A stretch of DNA of 64,000 nt from DATFDN01 sp963756495 (GTDB taxonomy: Bacteria; Pseudomonadota; Alphaproteobacteria; Acetobacterales; Acetobacteraceae), in NCBI GenBank assembly GCA_963756495.1, contig CAVWNS010000002.1, positions 558,001 to 622,000 of the forward strand, in the 5' to 3' direction. Below the pieces are notes generated by a model. That model had not been told where the DNA came from. It made no database searches and saw only the letters and a list, made by a program, of their open reading frames with translations. Shown here in pieces: positions 44,521 to 54,043 of the stretch. The stretch's first letter is position 1; the number at the start of each line of letters is the position of its first letter. The position numbers and the translations under genes were made by a program.

Positions 44521-45390
44521 ATGAGACGGGAATCGCCGGTGTTTCGACCCACCTCCGCCGCACTGCGCTCGCTCGCCTGTGCCGCCGTGATCGCGCCACT
44601 CCTCGCGGGCTGCGGTGGCGGGTCCACGGACAAGGCACAGGTAAGCCGGCCGGCTCTGCCGGTCGAGGAGCTGTACAACAACGGCATGGACGCGCTGGCG
44701 GCCAGCCGCTACGCGACCGCCTCGGACCAGTTCACCGCGATCGAGGAGAACTATCCCTATTCCGCGTGGGCCGGGCGGGCGCAGCTCATGTTGGGGTACA
44801 CCCAGTATCTGCGCAACAACTACGACCAGTCCATCGCCACCCTTGACCGCTACATCCAGCTTCATCCGACCGGTCAGGATGTCGCCTATGCCTATTACCT
44901 GCGTGCCTTGTCTCTCTACGAGCAGATCGAGGACGTGCAGCGGGACCAGAAGGCCACCGTCGATGCGATGACCGCGCTGAAGGAAGTGTCCGATCGCTTT
45001 CCCGGCACCGACTACGCCCAGGACGCGCGGCTGAAGATCGACCTGGCGCGCGATCACCTGGCCGGCAAGGAGATGGCAATCGGGCGCTGGTACAAGAACC
45101 AGCATCTCTATGCGGCGGCGATCAACCGGTTCCAGCGCGTGGTGCAGGACTTCCAGACCACCAACCACGTCCCCGAGGCGCTGGAGCGGTTGGTCGAGAT
45201 TTACATGAAGCTCGGCCTGCGCACCGAGGCCGAGCGAAACGCGGCGGTGCTGGGCTACAACTACCCGGGCAGCCGGTGGTACCAGGATGCCTATGTCGCG
45301 CTCTACCGAGACGGCGTGGTGACCACCCCGCCGCCTCCCGGGGCTCGCGGGCCGGGACTGCTCGCCCGCGCTTGGCGTACGGTCTTCTGA
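44521..45390 (+). CDS. bamD: Outer membrane assembly lipoprotein BamD
   Basis: A 289-aa TPR lipoprotein of the BAM complex. Signal peptide with lipobox LLAGC near residue 30, then TPR repeats: EELYNNGMDALAASRYATAS, QFTAIEENYPYSAWAGRAQL, LDRYIQLHPTGQDVAYAYYL, RFPGTDYAQDARLKIDL. It works with BamA to insert beta-barrels. The order bamD-recN-ligA is a conserved alphaproteobacterial block, usually after ftsZ and lpxC, which are not seen here. Confidence 0.96.
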   Translation: MRRESPVFRPTSAALRSLACAAVIAPLLAGCGGGSTDKAQVSRPALPVEELYNNGMDALAASRYATASDQFTAIEENYPYSAWAGRAQLMLGYTQYLRNNYDQSIATLDRYIQLHPTGQDVAYAYYLRALSLYEQIEDVQRDQKATVDAMTALKEVSDRFPGTDYAQDARLKIDLARDHLAGKEMAIGRWYKNQHLYAAAINRFQRVVQDFQTTNHVPEALERLVEIYMKLGLRTEAERNAAVLGYNYPGSRWYQDAYVALYRDGVVTTPPPPGARGPGLLARAWRTVF

Positions 45391-45407
45391 GGCGCATCTG
45401 GCTGGGA

Positions 45408-47099
45408 ATGCTGACCGCCCTCTCGATCCGCGACGTAGTGCTGATCGAGCGGCTCGATCTCTCCTTCGGCACCGGGCTGACCGTGTTGACCGGGGAGACC
45501 GGCGCCGGAAAGTCGATCTGCTGGACAGCCTGGGACTGGCGCTGGGGGCGCGCGCTGAGATGGGGCTGGTGCGCACCGGGGCCGAGCAGGCCGTGGTCAG
45601 CGCCTGCTTCGCCCTGGCGGCCGGACATCCGGCGCTGGCGTTGCTGGTCGAGCAGGGAATCGAGGCGGAGGACGATCTGGTGTTGCGGCGGGTGGTCGGC
45701 CGCGACGGCCGCTCGCGCGCCTTCGTGGGCGATCAGCCGGTGGGGGTTGGACTGCTGCGCCGGCTCGGCGCGCTGCTGGTCGAGGTGCAGGGCCAGCACG
45801 AGCAGATGGGCCTGGCCGACCCGGCAACCCATGGCGGGCTGCTGGATGCCTTCGGCGTGCCCGCCGGGCCGCGCCAAGCCGTCGCGGTGGCTTGGCGCGG
45901 CTGGCGCGAGGCCGCTGCCGCGCTCGCCGTCGCGCAGGAGGCGGTCGCCATCGCCGCCCGCGACGAGGAGTGGCTGCGCCATGCGGTGGACGAACTCGCC
46001 ACGCTGGCTCCCCGCCCCGACGAGGAGGAACGGCTGGCCGCCGAACGCCAGGGCTTGCAGGCCGGCGAGCGACGGGCCGAGGCGATCGCGGCGGCGCTGG
46101 CCGAACTGACCCCGCGCGACCGCCGCAGCGCGGGACCGGCGGTGGCATTGCGCGCCGCCGGCCGCGCATTGCAGCGGCTGGTCTCGCCGCAGGCGCCGGA
46201 CGCCGACAGTCTCGTCGGCCCCGCCCTGGCCGCCTTGGAACGTGCCGAGGAGGCGCTGGCTGAGGCGGAGACCCTGCTGACCCGTCTGGTCGCCGAGGCG
46301 GAGTCCGATCCGCGCCGACTGGAGCAGACCGAGGAGCGGCTGTTCGCGTTGCGCGCCGCCGCCCGCAAGCATGGTGTCGCGCCGGCGGAGCTGCCGGGAC
46401 TGCTGGACAGTCTCGCCACCCGGCTGAGCGCCATGGAGAGCGGAGCGGCGGAAATCGGGCACCTGGCGGCAGCGGCTATGACGGCGCGCGCGACCTTCGT
46501 GGCCGCCGCCGCCCGCCTGTCCGAAGCCCGCCGCGCCGCCGCCGACCGCCTCACGCGCGCGGTCGCCCGCGAGCTGCCGCCGCTGCGTCTCGACAAGGCC
46601 CGCTTCGTGGTCGGAGACCGCTCCGCTGGATGAGCCCGCGTGGGGGCCGGGCGGGACCGACACCGTGCGGTTTCTGATCGCGACCAACCCAGGACAGGCG
46701 CCGGGCCCGCTCGCCCGCGTCGCCTCGGGCGGCGAGTTGTCGCGGTTGATGCTGGCGCTGAAGGTCGTCCTGGCCAGCGGGTCATCGGTGCCGACGCTGG
46801 TGTTCGACGAGGTCGATTCCGGCGTGGGCGGTGCCACCGCCGCAGCCGTGGGCGAGCGGCTGGCGCGGGTCGCCGCCCAGGTGCAGGTGCTGGTGGTAAC
46901 GCATAGCCCGCAGGTAGCGGCGCGCGGGGCGGCGCATCTGCGCGTGGCGAAGGCGGTCTCGCGCGGGCGGGCGAGCACGGGGGTGGAGACGCTGAACGCC
47001 TCGGCCCGGCGCGAGGAGATCGCGCGGATGCTGGCCGGCGAGACGATCACCGAGGCGGCGCGGGCGGCCGCCGACGATCTGCTGGCAGCGCCCGCGTGA
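45408..47099 (+). CDS. recN: DNA repair ATPase RecN (two frameshifts)
   Basis: RecN is an SMC-like ATPase for double-strand break repair. Walker A is TVLTGETGAGKS near 45480-45515; a coiled-coil middle spans 45560-46600; signature LARVASGGELSRLMLAL and Walker B TLVFDEVDSGVGG follow near 46710-46825. The frame breaks twice. One base is missing near 45518, where the expected GKSILLDSLGLALGARAEMG continues only after a +1 correction. One G is extra near 46613, where removing it restores VVETAPLDEP. With both fixed the protein is full length. Since its neighbours bamD and ligA are intact, sequencing error is the likely cause. Confidence 0.9.
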
Positions 47100-49171
47100 G
47101 CGAAATCCTGGCCGAGGACTTGGCCGAGGACGCCGCCCCGGCCGAGCTTGCTCGGCTGGCCGCCGAGATCGCCCGCCACGACCGGCTGTATCATGAGCAG
47201 GACGCGCCGGAGATCACCGACGCCGCGTATGACGCGCTGCGCCGGCGCAATGCCGCGATCGAGGCGCGGTTCCCTGCGCTGGTGCGCGCGGATTCACCCT
47301 CGCGCCGGGTCGGCGCGGCACCGGCGAGCGGTTTTGCCAAGCTGGGCCATCGGTTGCCGATGCTGTCGCTCGACAACGCCTTCGACGCCGCGGATTTCGT
47401 CGAGTTCTGGGCACGTGCGCGCCGCTTCCTCGGCCTTCCGGCATCTGCCCCGCTGGCGCTCGTCGCCGAACCCAAGATCGACGGGCTGTCGATCAACCTG
47501 ACCTATGAGCACGGCCGGCTGGTCCATGGCGCCACTCGCGGCGACGGGATCGAGGGCGAAGACGTCACCGCCAATCTGCGCACCATCGAGGTCGTGCCGC
47601 AGCACCTTCGCGGCAACGCACCCGTGCTGATCGAGGTGCGCGGCGAAGTGTTCATGACGAAGGCCGACTTCCTGGCTCTCAATGCCACGCTGGAGGCGAC
47701 TGGCCAGCGGCTGCTCGCCAACCCGCGCAATGGCGCGGCCGGCAGCCTGCGCCAACTCGACGTCAAGGTGACCGCCGGGCGGCAACTCGGGCTGTTCGCC
47801 TATGCGATGGGGGAAGCCAGCGAGCCGGTCGCCGCCTCACACTGGGCCTATCTCGACCGGCTCCGCGCCTGGGGGTTCGCTGTCAACACGCTGTCGCGAC
47901 GACTGCCGGACGAGGCGGCCGCCGCCTTCCAGGCCGAGATGGCGAGCGCGCGCGCCGACCTTCCCTACGACATCGACGGGGTCGTGTACAAGATCGACGA
48001 CCTCGCGCTCCAGCGTCGCCTGGGCTTCGCCGGGCGGGCGCCGCGCTGGGCGGTGGCATGGAAGTTCCCCGCCGAGCAGACGACGACACGGCTTGCCGCC
48101 ATCCGCATCCAGGTCGGGCGCACCGGCGCGCTGACCCCGGTGGCCGAGCTGGAGCCGGTGAACGTGGGCGGCGTGCTGGTCGCGCGCGCCACCTTGCACA
48201 ACGAGGACGAGATCGCCCGCAAGGACGTGCGCGTGGGCGACACCGTGCTGATCCAGCGGGCAGGCGACGTGATCCCGCAGGTCCTGTCGGTGCTGGTCGA
48301 GCGCCGACCGCCCGGCGCCGTTCCCTTCGTCTTTCCCGACCGCTGCCCCGCCTGCGGCAGCGCCGCCGTGCGCCCGCCGGGCGAGGTGGTGCGCCGCTGC
48401 ACGGGCGGCTTGGTGTGCCCTGCACAGCGCGTGGAACGACTGGTCCACTTCGTCTCGCGCCCCGCCTTCGACATCGAGGGGCTGGGCGAGAAGACCATCC
48501 AGGAGTTCTTCGAGCTGGGCTGGCTGTCCGGCCCCGCCGACATCTTCCGCCTGCCCGCGCGCGAGCCGGAGATCGCCGCGCGCGAGGGCTGGGGGGTTGT
48601 GTCGGCCCGCAATCTGGCTCGCGCCATCCAGGCCCGGCGGCGCATTTCGCTTGCCCGCTTCATCTATGCGCTCGGCATCCGCCGGATCGGCGAGCGCAAT
48701 GCGCAGCTCCTGGGCCGCCACTACGGCAGCTTCGACGCATGGCGTGCGCGGATGCTGGCAGCCACCACGGTCGGCTCCGAGGAGCGGAGCGAACTCGGGT
48801 CGATTGTCGGCATCGGCCCGACGATCGCCGAGGAGCTGGCGGAATTCTTTGCCGAGCCGCGCAACGTCGCCGCGCTAGACGAGCTGGCGGGCGAGCTGAC
48901 GATCGAATCCGCCCTGCCCGCCAAGGCCGCTGACAGCGCGCTCGCCGGCAAGACGATCGTGTTCACCGGATCGATGGCAACGATGACCCGCCCCGAGGCG
49001 AAGGCGCGCGCCGAAGCGCTGGGCGCGAAAGTCACCGACAGCGTTTCCAAGAATACCGATTACGTGGTTGTGGGCGCGGACGCCGGGTCGAAGGCGCGAC
49101 GCGCGACCGAACTCGGGGTGCCAACGCTGAGCGAGGCGAAGTGGCGCGAGATCGCGGGGGTTGAGGAATGA
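47096..49171 (+). CDS. ligA: NAD-dependent DNA ligase LigA
   Basis: A 691-aa ligase joining Okazaki fragments and repair nicks with NAD+. The adenylation lysine is in AEPKIDGLSINLTYEHG (KIDG near residue 126), later VAWKFPAEQT, the oligomer-binding fold, four zinc cysteines (CPACGS ... RCTGGLVCPAQ near residues 420-442), helix-hairpin-helix repeats and a C-terminal BRCT (TIVFTGSMATMTRPEAKA). The GTG start overlaps the recN stop by four bases. Full length and undamaged. Confidence 0.98.
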   Translation: MSEILAEDLAEDAAPAELARLAAEIARHDRLYHEQDAPEITDAAYDALRRRNAAIEARFPALVRADSPSRRVGAAPASGFAKLGHRLPMLSLDNAFDAADFVEFWARARRFLGLPASAPLALVAEPKIDGLSINLTYEHGRLVHGATRGDGIEGEDVTANLRTIEVVPQHLRGNAPVLIEVRGEVFMTKADFLALNATLEATGQRLLANPRNGAAGSLRQLDVKVTAGRQLGLFAYAMGEASEPVAASHWAYLDRLRAWGFAVNTLSRRLPDEAAAAFQAEMASARADLPYDIDGVVYKIDDLALQRRLGFAGRAPRWAVAWKFPAEQTTTRLAAIRIQVGRTGALTPVAELEPVNVGGVLVARATLHNEDEIARKDVRVGDTVLIQRAGDVIPQVLSVLVERRPPGAVPFVFPDRCPACGSAAVRPPGEVVRRCTGGLVCPAQRVERLVHFVSRPAFDIEGLGEKTIQEFFELGWLSGPADIFRLPAREPEIAAREGWGVVSARNLARAIQARRRISLARFIYALGIRRIGERNAQLLGRHYGSFDAWRARMLAATTVGSEERSELGSIVGIGPTIAEELAEFFAEPRNVAALDELAGELTIESALPAKAADSALAGKTIVFTGSMATMTRPEAKARAEALGAKVTDSVSKNTDYVVVGADAGSKARRATELGVPTLSEAKWREIAGVEE

Positions 49172-49222
49172 CGCCGGTTCTGTCGCCGACGTCATTCCCC
49201 GGAAGCGTGCCGCAGGAGCGGC

Positions 49223-49735
49223 CTACCCCGCCACCAGTCCGAAGATCTGCTCCGCGTGCTGCTCGGCCAGCGCGCGCAGCTCCGCATCGGTGCGATCCTG
49301 CACCGGATGCGCGATGAACACGTAGACCGGATCGGTGCCGAGCGACTTCGCCTGCGACGCGGCCGCGTCGATGAACTCGGTGGTCGCGATGCCGACCGTG
49401 GGGATGCCGCGGCTCTCGAGGTCTGCCATGTCATGCGTACAGCACGACGTGCAGGAGCCTCAGTCCGACAGCGCCTCGATCACCACGTTGACCTCGCCGG
49501 CGATCCGCTGGCACAGGGCCAGCGGCGCCGGCCGGGTGTTCGTCGGCTTCATGTAGCGCCGCACCCCGATGCCGCGATCCTCCAGTAATTCCTCGATCCG
49601 GTCGAGAAACACGTCGCCGCGCGCCTTGGATATGTCGAGCAGCCCGACCGTCAGGCCGTCCAGTTGCGCGGGCCGCTTCAGCCGGGGTCGTATTGCGGAA
49701 CTTCGTTCCGCTGTGGGGTCCAGAAGCACCGTCAT
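49223..49735 (-). CDS. UGSC-family selenoprotein (Sec at residue 92)
   Basis: A 170-residue protein if the in-frame TGA at 49460-49462 is read as selenocysteine. Codons around it spell ALSD-U-GSCTSCCTHD, the exact UGSC motif of this (seleno)protein family. Before it: TVLLDPTAE, LTVGLLDISKARGD, VRRYMKPTNTRPAPLAL; after it: DLESRGIPTVGIATTEFID, VYVFIAHPVQDRTDAELRA. Both halves stay in one frame, and both match the family. ATG at 49735 has AGGAGG 7 bases upstream and overlaps the partner gene (ATGA). A SECIS-like hairpin follows the TGA. selA and tRNA-Sec are present in the window. Ordinary gene calling splits or drops it. A redox role with the thioredoxin-like partner is inferred; the reaction is unknown. 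Confidence 0.93.
49411..49459 (-). promoter_or_regulatory. Bacterial SECIS-like hairpin
   Basis: Reading on the minus strand straight after the TGA: GGCTC (49459-49455) pairs with GAGCC (49415-49411), CTGC (49454-49451) with GCAG (49426-49423), and GTCGTGC (49448-49442) with GCATGAC (49436-49430) around the loop TGTAC. The apical loop starts 18 nt after the TGA and has G in its second position, as expected for bacterial SECIS elements, which lie in the coding region and recruit SelB. Confidence 0.75.
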
Positions 49736-51180
49736 GGGCACACCTCCTTGGTGACGGGGCTGGAGCCGCGTTCACCGCTTGCCGACCAGCCACCGATGAT
49801 GCCGGAGAACATTCCGGCGCCGCCGCCCGCGCGAACGATCATCAGTCCGCCCGGCCGGAATTTGTTGACCCGCGTGCCGGCAAGCGAGGGCGGGCCGCCC
49901 TCGGCGATGCCGCGCGCGCCTTGCACCAACTCCGCGCCGGGAATTTGGCAGAGCCGGTCCAACTCGTCATAAAGGCGCCGCTTGCTCCAGCCGGCGTCGC
50001 GGAAGGTCCGCTCGTGCTCGGGGCAGACCACCAGGATGGCATCGCACGCCGGCGCCAGCTTCACGTTGTAGATCGCCTTCAGGCACTCGGCGAAGCTGCG
50101 CGCGAGGCTCTCCGGCGTGCGCGACTTCTGATCGACGATGCCCTGCAATCCGTAGCCCGCGAACGCGGTCACGGCCGATACGCCGGGCGCCAGGCCGCGT
50201 TCCACCGAGAGCGGCTCCCAGCACGAACCTTCTTCGTCCTCGGCGAAGCAGTAGGTGTATTTGCCGGGATTGCCCAGCGTCGCGCGATCCACCTCCTGCG
50301 GGCGGCCGCCGCCGATGTTGCGGATCATCAGCTGCACGGCGCGCCCGATCGTGGCGTTGGCGCGGTTGCCCTGGCCGAGCGCGTTGCCGCGCGCGTTCAT
50401 GCCGATCTGCCGGCGCACCGGTCCGTTGACCACCAGCACCGGCCCGACGAACATCGTTGTCGCCAGCACGCCGTGCATGGCGAACGCCTCGTCCAGCACC
50501 GCCTCGACCGCCGCCAGCACGACGGGCAGGTACTCGGGCTTGCAGCCGGCCATCACCGCGTTGATGGCGATCTTCTCGACCGTCGCCGGCGCGAGGTCCG
50601 GCGGCACCGAGCCGATCACCTCGGACGGCGCGCGCGCGGTGCCTTGCAGCATGCGCAGCACGCGCTCCTCGGTGGGCGGAACCAGCGGCAGGCCATCCGA
50701 CCAGCCGCGGTCGAACATCGCCTCGACCTCGTCCTCCTGCGCGCCGATCTCGATGCGGCGCGCGACGATGCCGGTCTCGCCGAAGCGGATCTTCAACCGC
50801 TCCAGTACGCCGGGCTCGATGTTCTTCGCCCCGCAACCCGGCCGGAATGACGGCAGCCCATCGCCGATGCCTTCGGCAAGCGCCACGCGCTCCCACGCCG
50901 CGCGGTCCCAGCCGTAGATGCGCGCGGCCTCGCGTCCGCCTTCCATGCGGATCAACGTCGGCACGATCTCCACCTTCAGCCGGTGCGACACATCCAGGCC
51001 GGTGTCGTCGATGCGCGACGACACGTCCGCCGGAAACGCCGGATCGTCCTGCGTGAACACGACCAGGGAACCCCGGCGCGACAGTTCGGCCAGCACGGGT
51101 GCGGTCAGCACGCACGTGGGACAGTCGCGCTTGACCACGGCGACCAGCCCGTCGCTGGGCAGCAAGCCGGTCTCGCTCAT
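49732..51180 (-). CDS. Thioredoxin-like protein, UGSC partner
   Basis: A 482-aa protein. Residues 1-90 form a thioredoxin fold with a CPTC active site (VAVVKRDCPTCVLTAPVLAE, Cys20/Cys23) and VEIVPTLIRMEGG (cis-Pro strand). The rest (IRFGETGIVARRIEIGAQED, FDRGWSDGLPLVPPTEERVL, AVMAGCKPEYLPVVLAAVEA, VNGPVRRQIGMNARGNALGQ, FRPGGLMIVRAGGGAGMFSG) is a large domain typically linked to UGSC proteins. ATG at 51180 begins the fold. Its stop overlaps the UGSC start. Co-occurrence and coupling suggest one redox enzyme or a reductase-substrate pair. Confidence 0.85.
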   Translation of the reverse strand: MSETGLLPSDGLVAVVKRDCPTCVLTAPVLAELSRRGSLVVFTQDDPAFPADVSSRIDDTGLDVSHRLKVEIVPTLIRMEGGREAARIYGWDRAAWERVALAEGIGDGLPSFRPGCGAKNIEPGVLERLKIRFGETGIVARRIEIGAQEDEVEAMFDRGWSDGLPLVPPTEERVLRMLQGTARAPSEVIGSVPPDLAPATVEKIAINAVMAGCKPEYLPVVLAAVEAVLDEAFAMHGVLATTMFVGPVLVVNGPVRRQIGMNARGNALGQGNRANATIGRAVQLMIRNIGGGRPQEVDRATLGNPGKYTYCFAEDEEGSCWEPLSVERGLAPGVSAVTAFAGYGLQGIVDQKSRTPESLARSFAECLKAIYNVKLAPACDAILVVCPEHERTFRDAGWSKRRLYDELDRLCQIPGAELVQGARGIAEGGPPSLAGTRVNKFRPGGLMIVRAGGGAGMFSGIIGGWSASGERGSSPVTKEVCP

Positions 51181-51301
51181 CGCAACGTGCTCCCTCGCCG
51201 CATAACAGGCTAGCCCGTCCCGTCCACGCGGTCCAGGCGCGCGGGTTGCGCGCCGATGCCGGCGGGGCGCATCCTGCGCGAACAAGAAGACGGAGGAAAC
51301 G

Positions 51302-53029
51302 ATGTCGGACGCCTACGACACCATCATCGTGGGCGGCGGGTCGGCCGGTTCGGTGCTTGCCAACCGGCTATCCGCGCGCTCGGCGCATACGGTGCTGCTG
51401 TGCGAGGCGGGCCAGGACACGCCGCATGGCAAGGTGCCGCCCGAGATCCTCGATTCCTATCCGGGCACCGCATACCTCGACCCACGGTTTCACTGGACCG
51501 AGCTGAAGGTCACGACCGAGGTCATATCGCACAACCGCCCCGACGCCCCGCGCCCAAAGCTGCGCAAGTACGAGCAGGCGCGGGTGCTGGGCGGCGGCTC
51601 CTCGATCAACGGCCAGTTGGCCAATCGCGGCGCGCCGACCGACTACGACGAGTGGGAGGGCCGCGGCGCGCGCGGATGGGCGTGGGAAAACGTGCTGCCC
51701 TTCTTCAAGAAGGTCGAGCGCGACATGGACTTCCATGGTCCCGAGGATGCGCGCTGGCACGGCACCGAGGGCCGCATCCCCGTCCGCCGCATCTTCCCCG
51801 ATCTCTGGCCGGAGCACGCCAAGGCGGTTGCCGAGGCGTTCCGCGAGTCTGGTTTCGCCTTCATCCCCGACCAAAATGGCGAATGGCGCGACGGCTACTA
51901 TCCGATCACCATCTCCAACCTCTACGAGCGGCGCGTCTCGGCCGCCATCGGCTATCTCGATCCGGGCACGCGCCAGCGCGCAAACCTGACCATCTCCACC
52001 GACACGCAGGTAACGGGATTGGTGTTCGAGGGCCTGCGCTGCGTCGGCGTGGATGCGATCGTCGCCGGCCGCCCGACGCAGTTTCGCGCGCGCGAGGTGA
52101 TCCTGTCCTCGGGCGCCATCCACTCCCCCGCGCACCTGTTGCGCGCCGGCATCGGGCCGGCGGCGCATCTGCGCGAGCTGGGGATCGAGATGCGCGCCCA
52201 TGTGCCCGGTGTCGGCCAGCGTCTGATGGACCACCCGTCGGTCGCCGTCGCGGCTTGGCTGAAGCCGCACGCGCGCATTCTGACCGACTGGACGCGCCGG
52301 CACATGTTCGTGGCACTCCGCTACAGCTCCAAGCTGGAGGACGTGCCGGCGGGCGACATGTTCCTGGGTGTGACCAACAAGACCTCCTGGCACGCGGTCG
52401 GCGAGCAGATCGGCTCGTTCATCCTGTCGGTGTACAAGACCTATTCCGAGACGGGGCAGGTGCGCCTCGCCTCGCGTGACTGGCGCGATCATCCGACGGT
52501 CGAGTTCAACCTGCTGTCCGACCGGCGCGACCTGGAGCGGCTGATGGAGGGGGTGCGCATGGCGGCGACGATGCACGCAATGCCGGCGATGCGCGCCGTC
52601 ACCGCCGATCCATTTCCGGCCAGCTACAGCGACAAGGTGCGCCAGGTCGGCCTCATCAACCGCAAGAACAAGCTGCTGACCGACGCGCTCGCACGCCTGC
52701 TGGATGGCCCTGCCGCGGTACGCTCGGCGCTGATCCGCAAGCTCATCATGGAGGAATTCACGCTGGACGGCGTGCTGCGCGACGAAGACCAGCTGGAGGC
52801 GTTCTGCCGCAAGGCCGCCGTCGGCGTCTGGCACGCCTCCTGTACGTGCCGCATGGGCGACGAGGACGATCCGATGGCGGTGACCGATCCCGCCGGCCGC
52901 GTGCGCGGCGTCGATGGCCTGCGCGTGGTGGATGCCTCGATCTTCCCCGTCGTGCCGTGCGCAAACACGAACTTCCCGACCCTGATGACCGCCGAGAAAT
53001 GCGCGCAGGCGATCCTGGATGGAGGGTGA
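51302..53029 (+). CDS. GMC-family FAD oxidoreductase
   Basis: A 575-aa glucose-methanol-choline oxidoreductase. FAD-binding motif DTIIVGGGSAGSVLANRLS at residue 4, GMC signature 1 GGGSSINGQLANRG near 97, signature 2 SSGAIHSPAHLLRAGIGP near 270, and the C-terminal catalytic HASCTCRMG and PCANTNFPTLMTAEKCA. GGAGG precedes the ATG. Members oxidise alcohols such as choline or polyethylene glycol. It is divergent from the UGSC operon with a 121-bp shared upstream region. Confidence 0.93.
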   Translation: MSDAYDTIIVGGGSAGSVLANRLSARSAHTVLLCEAGQDTPHGKVPPEILDSYPGTAYLDPRFHWTELKVTTEVISHNRPDAPRPKLRKYEQARVLGGGSSINGQLANRGAPTDYDEWEGRGARGWAWENVLPFFKKVERDMDFHGPEDARWHGTEGRIPVRRIFPDLWPEHAKAVAEAFRESGFAFIPDQNGEWRDGYYPITISNLYERRVSAAIGYLDPGTRQRANLTISTDTQVTGLVFEGLRCVGVDAIVAGRPTQFRAREVILSSGAIHSPAHLLRAGIGPAAHLRELGIEMRAHVPGVGQRLMDHPSVAVAAWLKPHARILTDWTRRHMFVALRYSSKLEDVPAGDMFLGVTNKTSWHAVGEQIGSFILSVYKTYSETGQVRLASRDWRDHPTVEFNLLSDRRDLERLMEGVRMAATMHAMPAMRAVTADPFPASYSDKVRQVGLINRKNKLLTDALARLLDGPAAVRSALIRKLIMEEFTLDGVLRDEDQLEAFCRKAAVGVWHASCTCRMGDEDDPMAVTDPAGRVRGVDGLRVVDASIFPVVPCANTNFPTLMTAEKCAQAILDGG

Positions 53030-53062
53030 TCCTCACCCTTTCACCCCGGCGGCCCGGCCCGT

Positions 53063-53085
53063 CCTCTCTCGCTGTGCGAGAGAGG
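53063..53085. repeat. Perfect palindrome after the GMC gene
   Basis: CCTCTCTCGC-TGT-GCGAGAGAGG, a 10-bp stem, lies 34 bases past the GMC stop. It may act as a transcription end. From here to 53302 no gene is visible; this marks the left edge of the insertion-sequence island. Confidence 0.6.
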
Positions 53086-53302
53086 GATGCACGACATTAA
53101 GGTGAGATCTTGGTTCACGACCCGGCGGAGTGGGTACGGCCGCGCCGCCCACACGCTGGCGCTCTCCCCTGACTGGGTGGGCATGAATTAACGAATCGGA
53201 TCACCTGGGCTACGAGGTTGATGATCGCCGTGATCAAGGGTAGGACGTGATCCGTAAACTGTAGGTGCAAGGTCGGCTCCTTTTGGATTCCCGACCGGCA
53301 AG

Positions 53303-53965
53303 CTATTGCCCCGTCCTCCCGCTCGCACGAGACATAATTTCCGAAATTCGTCCCGAGACACGCTCAAGAGCTTCGGATTCCGACAAGGCGCTACTCCGGA
53401 TTTCTTCGTCAAGCTGACGCCTCGCCTCAAGCGTTGCCCACCATTGCAAAGCTAGATGGTAGTTCACAGTAAATCCGGATTTGTGCCCGACCCACTGAGC
53501 CACTTCGCGGTGTGCGCGTTTAAGTCGAGCTTGTGGAGATAATCCCGGCATCATCGGTTCGATCTGCCTTGCAATCTCGGACGGCGCCATGCCCTGATGG
53601 AGAAGGGCTTTGACCCTCCCTACCACCTCGGCCGGAAGCTCCCTCTTACGGGGACCTCTCCTGATAGCACCCTTCGCTGAGGCGTGGAGAGCCTCAGCCA
53701 GAGCCGAGATGTGTTCTGGACGGAACTTTTGGCATAAGCGTTCGAGCTCGTCCCTTAGCTCGGGTGCCTGCTTGGCAATCTGCTCAAATTGCTTTGTCGG
53801 TTTTGGTTGTACGCCAACCCACGCTGTGACGTGTACGAATACATTGAAGTCGGCGGCGCGAAACGGAGCGTCTTCCGGGCCGGGTGGCTGACGAACTCGC
53901 AGGGGTCCACTTCTGCATATAGTTTTGTATCCACCATTCATCGCCCATTGAAGCCTAATCCACAC
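53303..53965 (-). CDS. Hypothetical protein
   Basis: A 220-aa frame with a protein-like helical composition: FEQIAKQAPELRDELERLCQ, ALAEALHASAKGAIRRGPRK, ELPAEVVGRVKALLHQGMAP, SEIARQIEPMMPGLSPQARL. Residues 115-150 resemble a helix-turn-helix, so DNA binding is possible. The start is unclear (codon 1 or Met9). No family is recognised. It sits at the edge of the mobile island. Confidence 0.5.
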   Translation of the reverse strand: MWIRLQWAMNGGYKTICRSGPLRVRQPPGPEDAPFRAADFNVFVHVTAWVGVQPKPTKQFEQIAKQAPELRDELERLCQKFRPEHISALAEALHASAKGAIRRGPRKRELPAEVVGRVKALLHQGMAPSEIARQIEPMMPGLSPQARLKRAHREVAQWVGHKSGFTVNYHLALQWWATLEARRQLDEEIRSSALSESEALERVSGRISEIMSRASGRTGQ

Positions 53966-54043
53966 GTATCCGCAGCCCCGTTCAGCTCTGAAGCGGCACC
54001 GTAATCCTCGACTCGCAGTGCGGTAGGCTGAGCCGAACCGAGC

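Noticed and set aside
49223..49741. Reading the UGSC gene as a pseudogene split by a nonsense codon
   Set aside because: Both halves stay in frame, the codon is TGA within a UGSC motif, a SECIS-like hairpin follows, and selA and tRNA-Sec are present.
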